A stretch of 64,000 bases of DNA from the NCBI GenBank assembly GCA_039105265.1, contig JAPFFF010000039.1:1054001-1118000 (forward strand), in the 5' to 3' direction. The position numbers and the translations under genes are program-made. The stretch's first letter is position 1, and every line of letters starts with the position of its first letter. This stretch comes from Tritrichomonas musculus (lineage: Eukaryota > Parabasalia > Tritrichomonadida > Tritrichomonadidae). Shown one piece after another: positions 53,901-63,896 of the stretch. The notes under the pieces were generated by a model, which did not search any database, was not told where the DNA came from, and saw only the letters and a list, made by a program, of their open reading frames with translations.

Positions 53901-54950
53901 TTCATCGTCTTCTTCTTCATCACCATCTTCATCATCTTCTTCTTCATCATCGTCTTCTTCTTCTTCTTCAATGCAATCATCATCGTCTTCTTCTTCTTTT
54001 TCTTCGCTATCTTCATCATCATTTTTTTCCTCTTCGTCTCTTCAGTTATCATCTTTTTTGCAATTGTCATCATCATAATTAATTTATTCATAATGAGCAA
54101 ATAATGAATAAAAAGCATTTTTTAAAAAAATCATTTTTAATTTATACTTTTTTATTTAAATCTGTTTATTTTCTGCGTAAAATGAAAAGTTTAATTTAAT
54201 AATTACATTTTTCATAAAATTAATATTGTTTTCCTCATCATATTTTAGAAATATTTGATTTTTTACATAATGCACGTTTGATAATACGTTTATATTTATG
54301 AATAATTATCGGCTTTTCCTCGATGAAAAAAGAAAATAAAGAAGTATAAACAGTATAACATAAATATGCATTTAATTTAATATATATTTAATACAAATTT
54401 ATGTATACTATCTATGAGGATTTTTGGATATCATTGATAAATATAAAAATTTTAAAACGCAATTCATAGCATTTACTGGAGTTATTGTATGTAAAATATG
54501 ATGAAAAATCTTATATATAACGGAAAAGTGGATTACTTAAACAGAGTAATAAAAATATCGAATATTCGAAATAAATTGATAATTATCAAATTTAAGAATT
54601 GATTAATAAGAGTATAAATGGTGAATTGAAATACGATTGTGCATTGTTTGCATACTTTTGTAGCTTTTTATTGAAACTCTTTATCGAAATCAAATTAGAT
54701 ATCTTGAGTGGAAATGAAATTTTCGAATAAAATTTATGCCATTATAACTTTCATCATACAGTGATCAATATATATTTTTTTGGGGGTTTTCCTCCATGAA
54801 TACCTAAATTGCCTAACCAAATTTTTCAACTATTTTTTTAAATTTTTTAAAAAAATGCATAACTTTATTTTTTTTTTGAAAAAAATGCATAATAAAAAAT
54901 GTTTTCAGAAAAAAATCAACTTTTTTTTTGAAAAAGTGGGAAAAAGTGAA
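50921..54950 (-). repeat. Right arm of the giant inverted repeat
   Basis: Inverted copy of 46229-49455, longer by about 800 bp because its trinucleotide array is larger. The unique flanks appear identical, so the arms were homogenised or duplicated very recently. Confidence 0.9.
51415..54020 (-). repeat. TTC/ATC/GTC trinucleotide array, right arm
   Basis: Complement of the GAA/GAT/GAC array. About 2.6 kb against 1.8 kb on the left. It contains higher-order repeats of about 250 bp (for example the ATGCAATCATCATCG landmark at 52807, 53047, 53296 and 53545) that are fewer in the left arm. Unequal exchange or replication slippage after the palindrome formed would explain this. Confidence 0.8.
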
Positions 54951-54980
54951 GATTTTCCCATAAAATATTGAGAGAATAAA

Positions 54981-55696
54981 TATAGTGTTCCAAAAAAAGA
55001 TTGATAGGAAATATATTCAATACCTGATCTCACTATTCAATTTCAAATTTTTTGTTTCTGAAAAATATTTTACATTCTCAGAAAAAAATACGGTTTAAAT
55101 CAATCTTTTTTTGGCAATTCAAAAAGTGTTTTTTTTATTAAAATCTAAACTAATTTCTCCTGTGAATTATGCAACCTTTTCCTTCCAGATCCAAGTTTTA
55201 AAGCATATTTCTTCCTTGTGCAGTTGTTTGCTTCATTTTAACTATTTATATTGAAAAATAAAGAAATTCTGTTTTTATGTTAAGCTCGGATTTTTCCAAA
55301 AAAGTAATTCACCACTACACTTACATAATATTCGGTATGAATCCTAAGTTTCTGAGGTATTCTTTGTTGATTTTTGAACGATATTTTTCCTTGAATCTAT
55401 TTGGTAGCTGCTTTCATGCAATTGACACTCTCTGGTTGTTTTTATGTCGTTTGAGTTTATATTCCTCGTCTTAAATTGTATCTACGGTTGATATTTTTTG
55501 GAAGAACATCCGTTTCAATGCCGATATTTTTTTCTCAAAAATGCAATTTTATTGAATTGGAAAAGAAAATTCTGAGAATTGGAAAATTCTCTCAATTATT
55601 ATTGAATGATCTAATTGAGAAAAAATTCTCAATTTTTGGTATGTTGTTCGTTATTTTCTCTCAATTTTCCTATCAATCTTTTTTTGGACGACTATA
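54981..55696. mobile_element. Truncated Tc1/mariner-like element (716 bp)
   Basis: Ends TATAGTGTTCCAAAAAAAGA at left and, inverted, TATAGTCGTCCAAAAAAAGA at right, each continuing TTGATAGGAAA. Boundaries with TA fit Tc1/mariner. On the reverse strand around 55150-55240 a frame reads YALKLGSGRKRLHNSQEKLV, like the GRPR-type linker of Tc1/mariner transposases. The catalytic part is absent. It lies inside the 12.4-kb element and so is younger than it. Confidence 0.55.
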
Positions 55697-57534
55697 TTTT
55701 TTCAAAAAAAAGATGATTATAAATTCAATTGATTATTGATTAATTTGTATAAAATGATCGTTCCTAAATTATTGAAAAATAATTATATCTAATCTATATA
55801 TTTCTTAATTACAAAAGTTAAAAATACAAATTAATTTTAAATATAAACTAATAATATATGTATTAACTAATTTGAATATTAATAAGTACATATAATGCAT
55901 ATTTATTAATAAATAATTATATCTTTATATTTTTATTGAAATTATAAAAATTCAGAAGTAAAGTTATTTATACTCACAAAAATATATTAAATTCATATCT
56001 TGAAAATGGAGGCTCAAAGAATTATACAAATCTTTATATAATCCAATTATAAATTATTTAAAAATCTAAAATGTTTTATTTAAAATTTTATCGACTAATT
56101 ATATTGATAGTACATTGAAAAAATAAAATATAATTAGTGCTCAAAATATGCTTTTTAGAGGATTTATAGAACTTATGATAAATTCATTTCATTTTACTTT
56201 AAAATTATATAAAAAATATTTTGAAATAAATCATTTTTTATATTTACCGATCGAACTTTTTCAAATAATTATATTTTAAATAAATATTTGAGAATATTAG
56301 AGCAGAAATTTATTTTTTTGATTAATAAAAATTATATACTTCTTTATTATAAATCAAATAATGATTTTACTTACTTTGTAAAAGCAAAATAAAATATTTT
56401 AAAATATTTATTTTATAATTTTTGTGGTAGGCAAATAAAACTACTTTTTTAAATTCATAATTAATATCTAAGTATATTTATATCGTAAAATACGTTTTTA
56501 TTAATTCAATTTTCAAGTTATAAATAAAACTTATTTGTTCTTCTCAAATTGAAAGAACATTCAATTAACCTTCTCTCAAATTGAAAAGCTATTCAATAAA
56601 AATTCTCTCAAATTGAAATGGTATTCAATCATGATCCTATCAAAAATGAAAGAGAATTCATTTTTCAATAAATCAAATTTGAATACCTCTACTTTTTGAA
56701 TCGAAGATATTGAGTTAAAAATGATGATTTGAATGAAAACTAAAAACTGTATAGAAGTTTTCGTTTGCTCAAGAGGAAAAGTTTTAATATGCATCATTTA
56801 AATCTTATATTATCATTTTCAAAAAAATTTATCGAGTAGAATTTTGGTTGACATGCCTCTGTCCCCACACATTTTAAGGGTGTACAATACTTGGATTTTT
56901 TTCAATCAATTTATTATATTATAATCTAATTAATGTATATAATACTAGTATATTTTTTTAAAATATAAATTCATTTTTTATTTATAATAATACATAAATT
57001 GTATTAAGATATTCTTATTTATAATCATATTCACAAATTTTGAATGCTCATTATGGTTTTTTCAGAAAAATATTGTTAAATTGAAAGATATTTTTAAATT
57101 TATTTTGGAAGAGCCAAAAGCATTTGTTTCCAATATTGCAAAAAAATTATTTTATTCTTAATATCCAAGATGATAAAATCATGGAAAATTATGCGATTCA
57201 AAGAATTCCTTACGACGATTATATTTCATCGAATCTTTTTTTACCAGAAAACTTGCATAAAGAGCATTTTTATTTAATTTATTACATGTCATTGTTAATC
57301 GCTGGTGTTTTACGGCCTTTGATAAATTTTCTTTCATTTGATTTAATTTTTTTTTTTTTTTCCTATTTGCTCATCGAAATTCGTATCAAATGATTTATTT
57401 TGACAGATTTCTACAAAAAACCTTACAAAAGATTTGACAATTTTTTTATAATTTATATATCAAATTCAAAAAAAAAAAAAAAAAAAAACATTTATATTAA
57501 AAAATGTGTTTATTTTGAATAAACTACTCATGAC

Positions 57535-58884
57535 TCAGGACTTTTTTTTATAATCACCGTCCACATTTTTATGTGATTGTCTAAATTTTCTCCTAGCAGC
57601 ATTTTTCTTTTTCCTTTCAGATGGTGTATTTCTTCTTAAGCATTCTCTTTTCCTGATTTCTTCATCATTTTTGATTTCATTCAGGACGCAAGGTGATATG
57701 TAATCAGAACATGTCGACTTTAGTAATTTTGAGTCAAAATTGGAATCATTTTTACGACCAATTGCAACTGCAAGTCGAGCTTTACTTGTGTTATTGAAAA
57801 CTTTATTTTTTGGCAATACTTTTGTTGCCATTGCATTAATGGATTCATTTACTTGTGTTTGCGCTGTTCCAGTTTTAACAACAAGATCTGTATTTTTAAC
57901 TAAAAAAACTTCTAATGACTTTTTAAGTTCATCGTCTTTCTTTCCAGCCTCCCACTCCCAAAAGGACTCTTTTTTAGAATCTTTTTTTCTTGGTCGTCCT
58001 CGCCTTTTTTGGTTGATTAATTGGTTAGCATGAACACATTCGTCATGCTTACCAGTTACATGATTAGCCATGTTGTTCCATTGCTTTTCCTTGATTTCTG
58101 GATCCTGAACATTATAAACTAAAAATTTGAACCAGCTAATAATTTTTTCAATTAATGTTGCAAATAGCTCAAAGCACTTTTTGATAGTTTTCCTCTCTGG
58201 ATCCTTCTTATTCTTAATATTTCTGCTCAAATCTTCGAAATGCTTATTTGCTTTACGTCCAATCTCTTGAGCAGCATGTCCCAGGTCGAGCGTTTCGCTC
58301 AACTGAAGATCAGTTCTTCTTTTGATTATTCCAGAGGTTTTTCCATCATGATCGTGAGCTATATTCACCATCTTATCCTTGATAATTGGCTTCAAGTTGG
58401 TCAAACCTCTTTCTATTCCAGCAGTCTCCATATTTGAAGAAGCACCTTCATAGTTTCCTCCAAATATGCCTTTATTTCGCGATATATTTTCAAAATGTAC
58501 CACTTTCCCTTGTTCGTGATCAAAGAACGTAATTAAAGCATTGGATCCATTGTTTTGATGATTCCACTGACCATCAGTGGAAATGTTTGAATTGTTTTGA
58601 ATTTTGGTTGCATTTTGTAAACAATTATTATCAACAATATCAATAATGTTTTCTGCGGCATCTCTTTGGTAATTATAATATGTTCGCATTGAAGGTGTTG
58701 GAATATTTAAATAATTACAGTTCCTTTTCATTCCCACATATCCATTTCCAGTTAGAAGACCTGTAGTAGCCATTAGTTTTGGATGAATTTTGGGATTTGG
58801 TTTGATTTCTTTTTGCTCTCTGTTTGATTTTCTCTTATCAACCATTGCTTTGCAATGTAGTTGCTGCTTGGTTCTAGGCGCCAT
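57535..58884 (-). CDS. Mutator-family transposase (Mutator/PF20700-like) with AT-hook
   Basis: An intact 449-residue protein. Catalytic pattern: Asp104 in STDGQWNHQNNGSNA, Asp178/180 in IAHDHDGKTSGII followed by DLGHAAQEIGRKA, and Glu347 in TQVNESINAMATKVLPK. The motifs FENISRNKG and GASSNMETAGIERGL match the trichomonad Mutator-like domain family, in which TDGxW and HDHDG hold the two aspartates. A His/Cys cluster lies at 275-285 (NHVTGKHDECVH). The segment RRGRPRKK at 294-301 is an AT-hook, suited to an A/T-rich genome. It is unlike the 780-aa MULE transposase at 21283, so two lineages coexist here. The ATG at 58884 follows TCAATTAAT, a fair initiator. Confidence 0.75.
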   Translation of the reverse strand: MAPRTKQQLHCKAMVDKRKSNREQKEIKPNPKIHPKLMATTGLLTGNGYVGMKRNCNYLNIPTPSMRTYYNYQRDAAENIIDIVDNNCLQNATKIQNNSNISTDGQWNHQNNGSNALITFFDHEQGKVVHFENISRNKGIFGGNYEGASSNMETAGIERGLTNLKPIIKDKMVNIAHDHDGKTSGIIKRRTDLQLSETLDLGHAAQEIGRKANKHFEDLSRNIKNKKDPERKTIKKCFELFATLIEKIISWFKFLVYNVQDPEIKEKQWNNMANHVTGKHDECVHANQLINQKRRGRPRKKDSKKESFWEWEAGKKDDELKKSLEVFLVKNTDLVVKTGTAQTQVNESINAMATKVLPKNKVFNNTSKARLAVAIGRKNDSNFDSKLLKSTCSDYISPCVLNEIKNDEEIRKRECLRRNTPSERKKKNAARRKFRQSHKNVDGDYKKKS

Positions 58885-59404
58885 TAAATTAATTGAATAT
58901 TCATTGAAAATTTCAATGTTTAACGTATGTGTCTCAGAAATATTTTATAAAAAGTATTCAAAATAAAATGCAGTCTCTAATTCAATTTTACATTTTTTTT
59001 TCTATAAAAACTGATGAGTAAAATGATAAATCAAAGCGCTAATTCTATCCACAAAAATGCATTGAAAGTGCCCCATGATTTTGTTTTAATAGAAAAGCTT
59101 TTCATGATATTGAAATAAAAAATCGCAAAAACTGATTTCTGCAATCATTTTACAATTTTCAAAATATCTCAACATTACATTTTTTTTAAAGTCATAAGGA
59201 TTAGTAAAAATGCGTTTACTTCTAATTTGGCCTTATATTGAATGACTACATACATTTTTAAATTAAGCCATTTTTCTATATAAACACGGGCACTTTAAAA
59301 AAATATGTACTCCTTCATTTTTAGAAAAATCATTTTAATACTAATATCAAAACCTATATCAAATGAATCAAAAAAAACTAATGTTGAGATATTCCACAAA
59401 AAAA
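58885..59404. other. 5' region of the transposase gene and filler
   Basis: A/T-rich. Nothing beyond the initiator-like motif near the start codon. Confidence 0.4.
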
Positions 59405-60893
59405 ATAGGTGGGCCACTTTTTTTTTGACTTTAAAAAAGTTCTTTTTTTCTTCGAATTTTAAGAATTATTCAGCAATTTCATAATATATATTTATATAAC
59501 ACATATATGATAGTATGCAGTTGTTAAATTAAGTTTTGAACTAATATTCATCAACTTTTTTTTTAATACATGATATGCAATATCACAAGTTCAAATGAAT
59601 TAAAATACATATTTCTATTATTTTATGATATTATCTATGTCATACATCAAGAATGATCTGGAAACAATATAAAATAATTAATAGATTTCTCTAAAAAGTT
59701 AAAATAAAAGGTATTTTTAATTTTCAGAAGTATATAAAAAAATTGAATGTTTTCTTTTTTGATATTTAGTTTCTTCATCGCCCAGGCTTTTTATTGATAT
59801 AGTTAGGTATAACATAACTTCAAAGATAAAGGTTAGTTGGGAAAACATATTCAAAAAGTTGAATTAGTTAACGGAATGATTCAATTTTGGAGCCACTTGG
59901 TAAGAAATTATAAACGGTCAAACAATACATTTGGTAAAAATAAAGGTAAATTAAAATCAATATATGTCCTGGAATATTGGACCTTTATTAAAAAATCATA
60001 AAAAATTAAAATCAGCTTTTTTTAATTCAATTTTCTCTCAATTTATAAAAATAGCTTTCAAATATTTTTTATATTTTTTCCTTTATTGAAATTTTGAGAT
60101 TTTTAGAAAAAGCAATATCTTAATTTAAAATTAAATTACGATATATTAATATTATAATTTCATAATAGGATTATATATTAAAAATATATATAAATGACAT
60201 ATTTCATTTTAAATTTAAAAAGCAAAGATAATCAAAATTAAAATTATTTTATATTTATATGAATTTTTAAAATTTCAAAAAAAAACTAAGTTTTTATAAA
60301 AATTATAAATATAGCAATTTAAATAGAAATAAACATAATATATTTTTATTATAATATTATAAACATAAATATAATAGTAAATAATATTTTAAAATATTTA
60401 TAATAAATCATATACTAATAAATTTTCAAAATCATTATAATCGAATAATTGATTATTTCTAACTTTTTCAAAACGAATTTTTATAGAGTCCTTCAATTGT
60501 TTTATTCAAAATTTTATGTATAGAAAAAATCATTTATTTCTTTTTATATTTTGTCTTTGATTATAATCAACAAGATATAACTTTAAACAAAATTAAATTA
60601 AACAATTAATTTAAAATTAAAATAGATATTTTTATTCTTAATAAATGAAATTTTTTTATCAAAATTGAATGATCTTTTTAAATTCTTTTAATTTTGAGAA
60701 AATTTTTCAAATATTTTTGAAAGATTTTATCTATAATATTTGAATAGTTTACAAAAAAAATATGAAAATTTAAATTATTCATAAAAACTTTATCTTTAAT
60801 ATTTATGAACTATAATTAATACTTTATTTTATTATTATATGTAATCTATCTAATGGTGCAAAAGTTATAAAAATTCATTGGTGGCCCACCTAT
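59405..60893. mobile_element. 1.5-kb non-autonomous transposon, 8-bp target duplication
   Basis: Ends ATAGGTGGGCCAC and the exact inverted GTGGCCCACCTAT. The direct repeat CAAAAAAA flanks it (59397-59404, 60894-60901). An internal ~160-bp segment (59773-59937) is homologous to 26401-26562 in the element 26035-26837, so they are relatives. No coding region. The target repeat is low-complexity, so the duplication alone is weak evidence, but the 13-bp ends are perfect. Confidence 0.65.
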
Positions 60894-60931
60894 CAAAAAA
60901 ATTAGCAATTTTGATTTTCATTTGTTTTTTT

Positions 60932-62092
60932 AGAGGCATGTCAACCAAAATTCTACTCGATAAATTTTTTTGAAAATGATAATATAAGATTTAAATGATG
61001 CATATTAAAACTTTTCCTCTTGAGCAAACGAAAACTTCTATACAGTTTTTAGTTTTCATTCAAATCATCATTTTTAACTCAATATCTTCGATTCAAAAAG
61101 TAGAGGTATTCAAATTTGATTTATTGAAAAATGAATTCTCTTTCATTTTTGATAGGATCATGATTGAATACCATTTCAATTTGAGAGAATATTTATTGAA
61201 TAGCTTTTCAATTTGAGAAGAACAAATAAGTTTTATTTATAACTTGAAAATTGAATTAATAAAAACTTATTTTATGATATAAATATACTTAGATATTAAT
61301 TATGAATTTAAAAAAGTAGTTTTATTTGCCTACCACAAAAATTATAAAATAAATATTTTAAAATATTTTATTTTGCTTTTACAAAGTAAGTAAAATCATT
61401 ATTTGATTTATAATAAAGAAGTATATAATTTTTATTAATCAAAAAAATAAATTTCTGCTCTAATATTCTCAAATATTTATTTAAAATATAATTATTTGAA
61501 AAAGTTCGATCGGTAAATATAAAAAATGATTTATTTCAAAATTTTTTTTATATAATTTTAAAGTAAAATGAAATGAATTTATCATAAGTTCTATAAATCC
61601 TCTAAAAAGCATATTTTGAGCACTAATTATATTTTATTTTTTCAATGAACTATCAATTGAATTGAAAGTATAATATTAATGTATATTGAAACATATAAAA
61701 GAAAATCCCAATATAATTATTAAAATGGCTGTTTTATATTGATTAAAAAATGAAATATGATTAGTATCACAGCTATTTGAAAATAAGACGTTTTATGTTT
61801 AGATATTTAAAGAACGTATAGAGTAATCATAAAAACATTAGTAATTTGTTAATATTATTAAGTTATAAATGTAAAGAATCTTGGATATTATATTTCTATA
61901 AAGTGGATAAAATAAAAAACCAAAATTGATGTTTTTTACCTAAAAACTATTAATTTTTATTGTACAAACTAAATAATTGGATTCCAAAGATCATAAATAC
62001 ATTCTTCTTTTTTATATTAATCTTTTATAATTGGACTTATCTTATTTTCTACTTTCACTTTTTGAGAGCTTTTTTTTGGTTGATATGCCTCT
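60932..62092. mobile_element. Internally deleted derivative of the 12.4-kb element, 8-bp target duplication
   Basis: Ends AGAGGCATGTCAACC and inverted AGAGGCATATCAACC. The direct repeat GTTTTTTT flanks it (60924-60931, 62093-62100). The first ~725 bp are the inverted right end of 44457-56860 (56130-56860), and the last ~435 bp are its inverted left end (44457-44895). The join near 61655 lies at short A/T homology. It therefore lost about 11.2 kb, including the whole palindrome, yet still moved. Confidence 0.8.
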
Positions 62093-62861
62093 GTTTTTTT
62101 GATACTCCAATTAAAATTAGATTGAAAATGAGTAATTATCCAAGAGCTTTCTTGAAAAATACTATCAGCTGTATATGCGCTTAGTTATTATTATATATTT
62201 TATCCAAAATTCCATTAAAACATCTAAAAAGCAAAGTTATGGTTATTAAATTTTCAATTTTTTTTTCTTTCCAAATCTCAATTAAATCAAAAATCAATTA
62301 TCAGTTGTATGCGTAATATGTAAAAATAACATTATCATAATAAAAGAAACATTGCATTTAATGGAATCAATAATTTTAAAAAAATAACCAAAAATTCATT
62401 CAATATTTTCACATTACATATAGAATTTTTTCAGAGGGAATAATAAAATACAAGTTTCTTAAAAAGAAAGCCATATTACAAATATTTCTTATTATAAAAA
62501 TATAAAAAAAATTCTATTTATATAAATAATTAATATTAATATTATATAACAATTTGATATTGAGATAAAACGAAGTATAGTACACCCTTAATTCCCCTTT
62601 TTTTTCCAATTTTTTTTTCACAAAAAATTGAAAACTATATCAAAAAGTTTCATTCTGTTATGATTATTTTTCTAAGAATTTTATGGTTGTATTTATCTAT
62701 CATAGATTAATACTTATTATCAAAAAGGCCGAACTAATCACTCGTTTTTTAATATCTATTGTATAATGCGAAAATAAAATTTTAAACTTTTTGAGAAAAA
62801 TTGATGATGATGTGTAAATATTCAAAGAAATCAAAATCTTATTTTTATCCTCAAAACTATT

Positions 62862-63518
62862 ATGAATAGACCTATCCAGAGCCAATCACCCACAGAATAT
62901 CTATATAAAATTTGGGATGCTTATAGTGAAGGAGATGTCAAATCGCTGATCAATCTGCTTTCCAACGTAGGAAATTTCATTAATTCTTTCAACGAAAATG
63001 TGATTTCAGAAACTGATTTCTTTTTCAAGAAAAAAATCCAAAATGATGAAGATAAAGTAGAACTTTTAAATAAAATTCGTAGGATTATTTCAGAACACCG
63101 TACAAAAAAAGAATTATGGATCATTATCTTTATTTTTGCTAGTCAGCTTTACTTTTCGGAAGAAAGAAAGAAACTATCTCCTCTTGAACAAATAAGATTA
63201 TTTTTTGTTGATTTTGAGCCTGAAAAGAATTGCGACGATCCAAATACCAAACATACCTTTTTCTATTTTTTTAAAGGGCCTTTTGTTAAACTAGTGCAAA
63301 ATGTTTTTACTGATCAAAATTGCATTGTTAATCTCATTGGCGTTGTTCTCATAATGTATTCATATATTGCATGCTTTAATCCTACATGCATTGATTACAA
63401 AGTTCCTCTATATGTGCCTAACGAAGATGAACCTTATTCGCTTTTTGAATTAAAAACATATTGCGATTTTTATGAAGACGAGTATCAAATTACCAAAAAT
63501 AACATTCTTGGCGAATGA
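62862..63518 (+). CDS. Hypothetical protein
   Basis: An intact 218-residue frame with an ATG and protein-like codon use, not recognised. It begins MNRPIQSQSPTEYLYKIWDA and is mostly helical with many charged residues. Hydrophobic stretches occur at about 85-98 (LWIIIFIFASQLYF) and 158-172 (IVNLIGVVLIMYSYI). These could be one or two membrane segments, but no signal peptide is present. It ends in an acidic tail. The 5' flank has TCAAAACT just before the ATG. Confidence 0.6.
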   Translation: MNRPIQSQSPTEYLYKIWDAYSEGDVKSLINLLSNVGNFINSFNENVISETDFFFKKKIQNDEDKVELLNKIRRIISEHRTKKELWIIIFIFASQLYFSEERKKLSPLEQIRLFFVDFEPEKNCDDPNTKHTFFYFFKGPFVKLVQNVFTDQNCIVNLIGVVLIMYSYIACFNPTCIDYKVPLYVPNEDEPYSLFELKTYCDFYEDEYQITKNNILGE

Positions 63519-63896
63519 AATCTTAAAGAAAGATTACTAGTAATAATCTTTTATAAGATTATTTTTATAAATTATGCTATTCGTTTTCATTTCTTCTATA
63601 TACTTAATATTTTTTTTTTCTATTGACAAACGCAATTTATGAGTTTGCTTGATTTCAACATTCTACAAAAGCTATGAATAAAGATAACAAAGAACATGTA
63701 ATTGAATTAGGAATTAAATTGAATCAAAAAAAAAAAACAAAAAAACAAAATTAATTATAATTTTTCTTTTTCTTTTCTTTTTATAAATTGACTAGTAAAC
63801 TAGCCATAAAAGTTCAATAAAGAAAATTAAAGATTGAAATAAGAGAATCTTACTCAGTGACAGAATAAGTATTACTCACGTCACTGCATTCCCCTA
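63519..63896. other. Convergent spacer
   Basis: A/T-rich spacer between two convergent gene ends. GTGACAGAATAAGTATTACT near 63858, with GTGACG on the complementary strand near 63882, makes a weak inverted pair. Otherwise nothing. Confidence 0.35.

Larger units (their letters stand above)
44457..56860. mobile_element. 12.4-kb transposon-like element with a giant internal palindrome, 8-bp target duplication
   Basis: The direct repeat GTCCCCAC flanks it (44449-44456, 56861-56868). The ends are inverted: AGAGGCATATCAACC at left and inverted AGAGGCATGTCAACC at right. A deletion derivative with the same ends and its own 8-bp duplication lies at 60932-62092, which proves that the ends are mobile. 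Inside are several short inverted repeats, the long inverted repeat (46229-49455 with 50921-54950) and a Tc1-like insert at 54981-55696. No transposase is seen, so it is mobilised in trans or has lost its gene. The 8-bp target size fits hAT, P or some Mutator-like groups; the terminal sequence does not settle which. Confidence 0.75.
56874..62591. mobile_element. 5.7-kb Mutator-like element carrying a transposase and two nested transposons
   Basis: TTAAGGGTGTACAATACTT at 56874-56892 is repeated inverted at 62573-62591 with one difference in 19. Between them lie an intact transposase gene (58884-57535) and two nested elements (59405-60893, 60932-62092). I see no target duplication, so the boundary is less certain than for the others. 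The 12.4-kb element ends 13 bases to the left. Confidence 0.5.

Noticed and set aside
47062-54118. Long open frames (548, 658, 685, 919 residues) over the trinucleotide arrays as genes
   Set aside because: They arise because GAA/GAT/GAC and their phases lack stops. They overlap on both strands, are pure low complexity, and the only phase with a biological look has no start codon.
55277-55739. Forward-strand small genes near the Tc1-like element
   Set aside because: They are antisense to the transposase-like remnant and have no independent support.
56576-56797. A 73-residue protein encoded twice (also at 60995-61216)
   Set aside because: The two identical frames are simply the duplicated end of the 12.4-kb element in its deletion derivative. 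There is no other evidence of coding.
57124-57393. Small forward gene beside the second transposase
   Set aside because: No initiator-like motif just before it and an F-rich end in a T run. Some protein-like codons (PYDDYISSNLFLPENL) but no family match.
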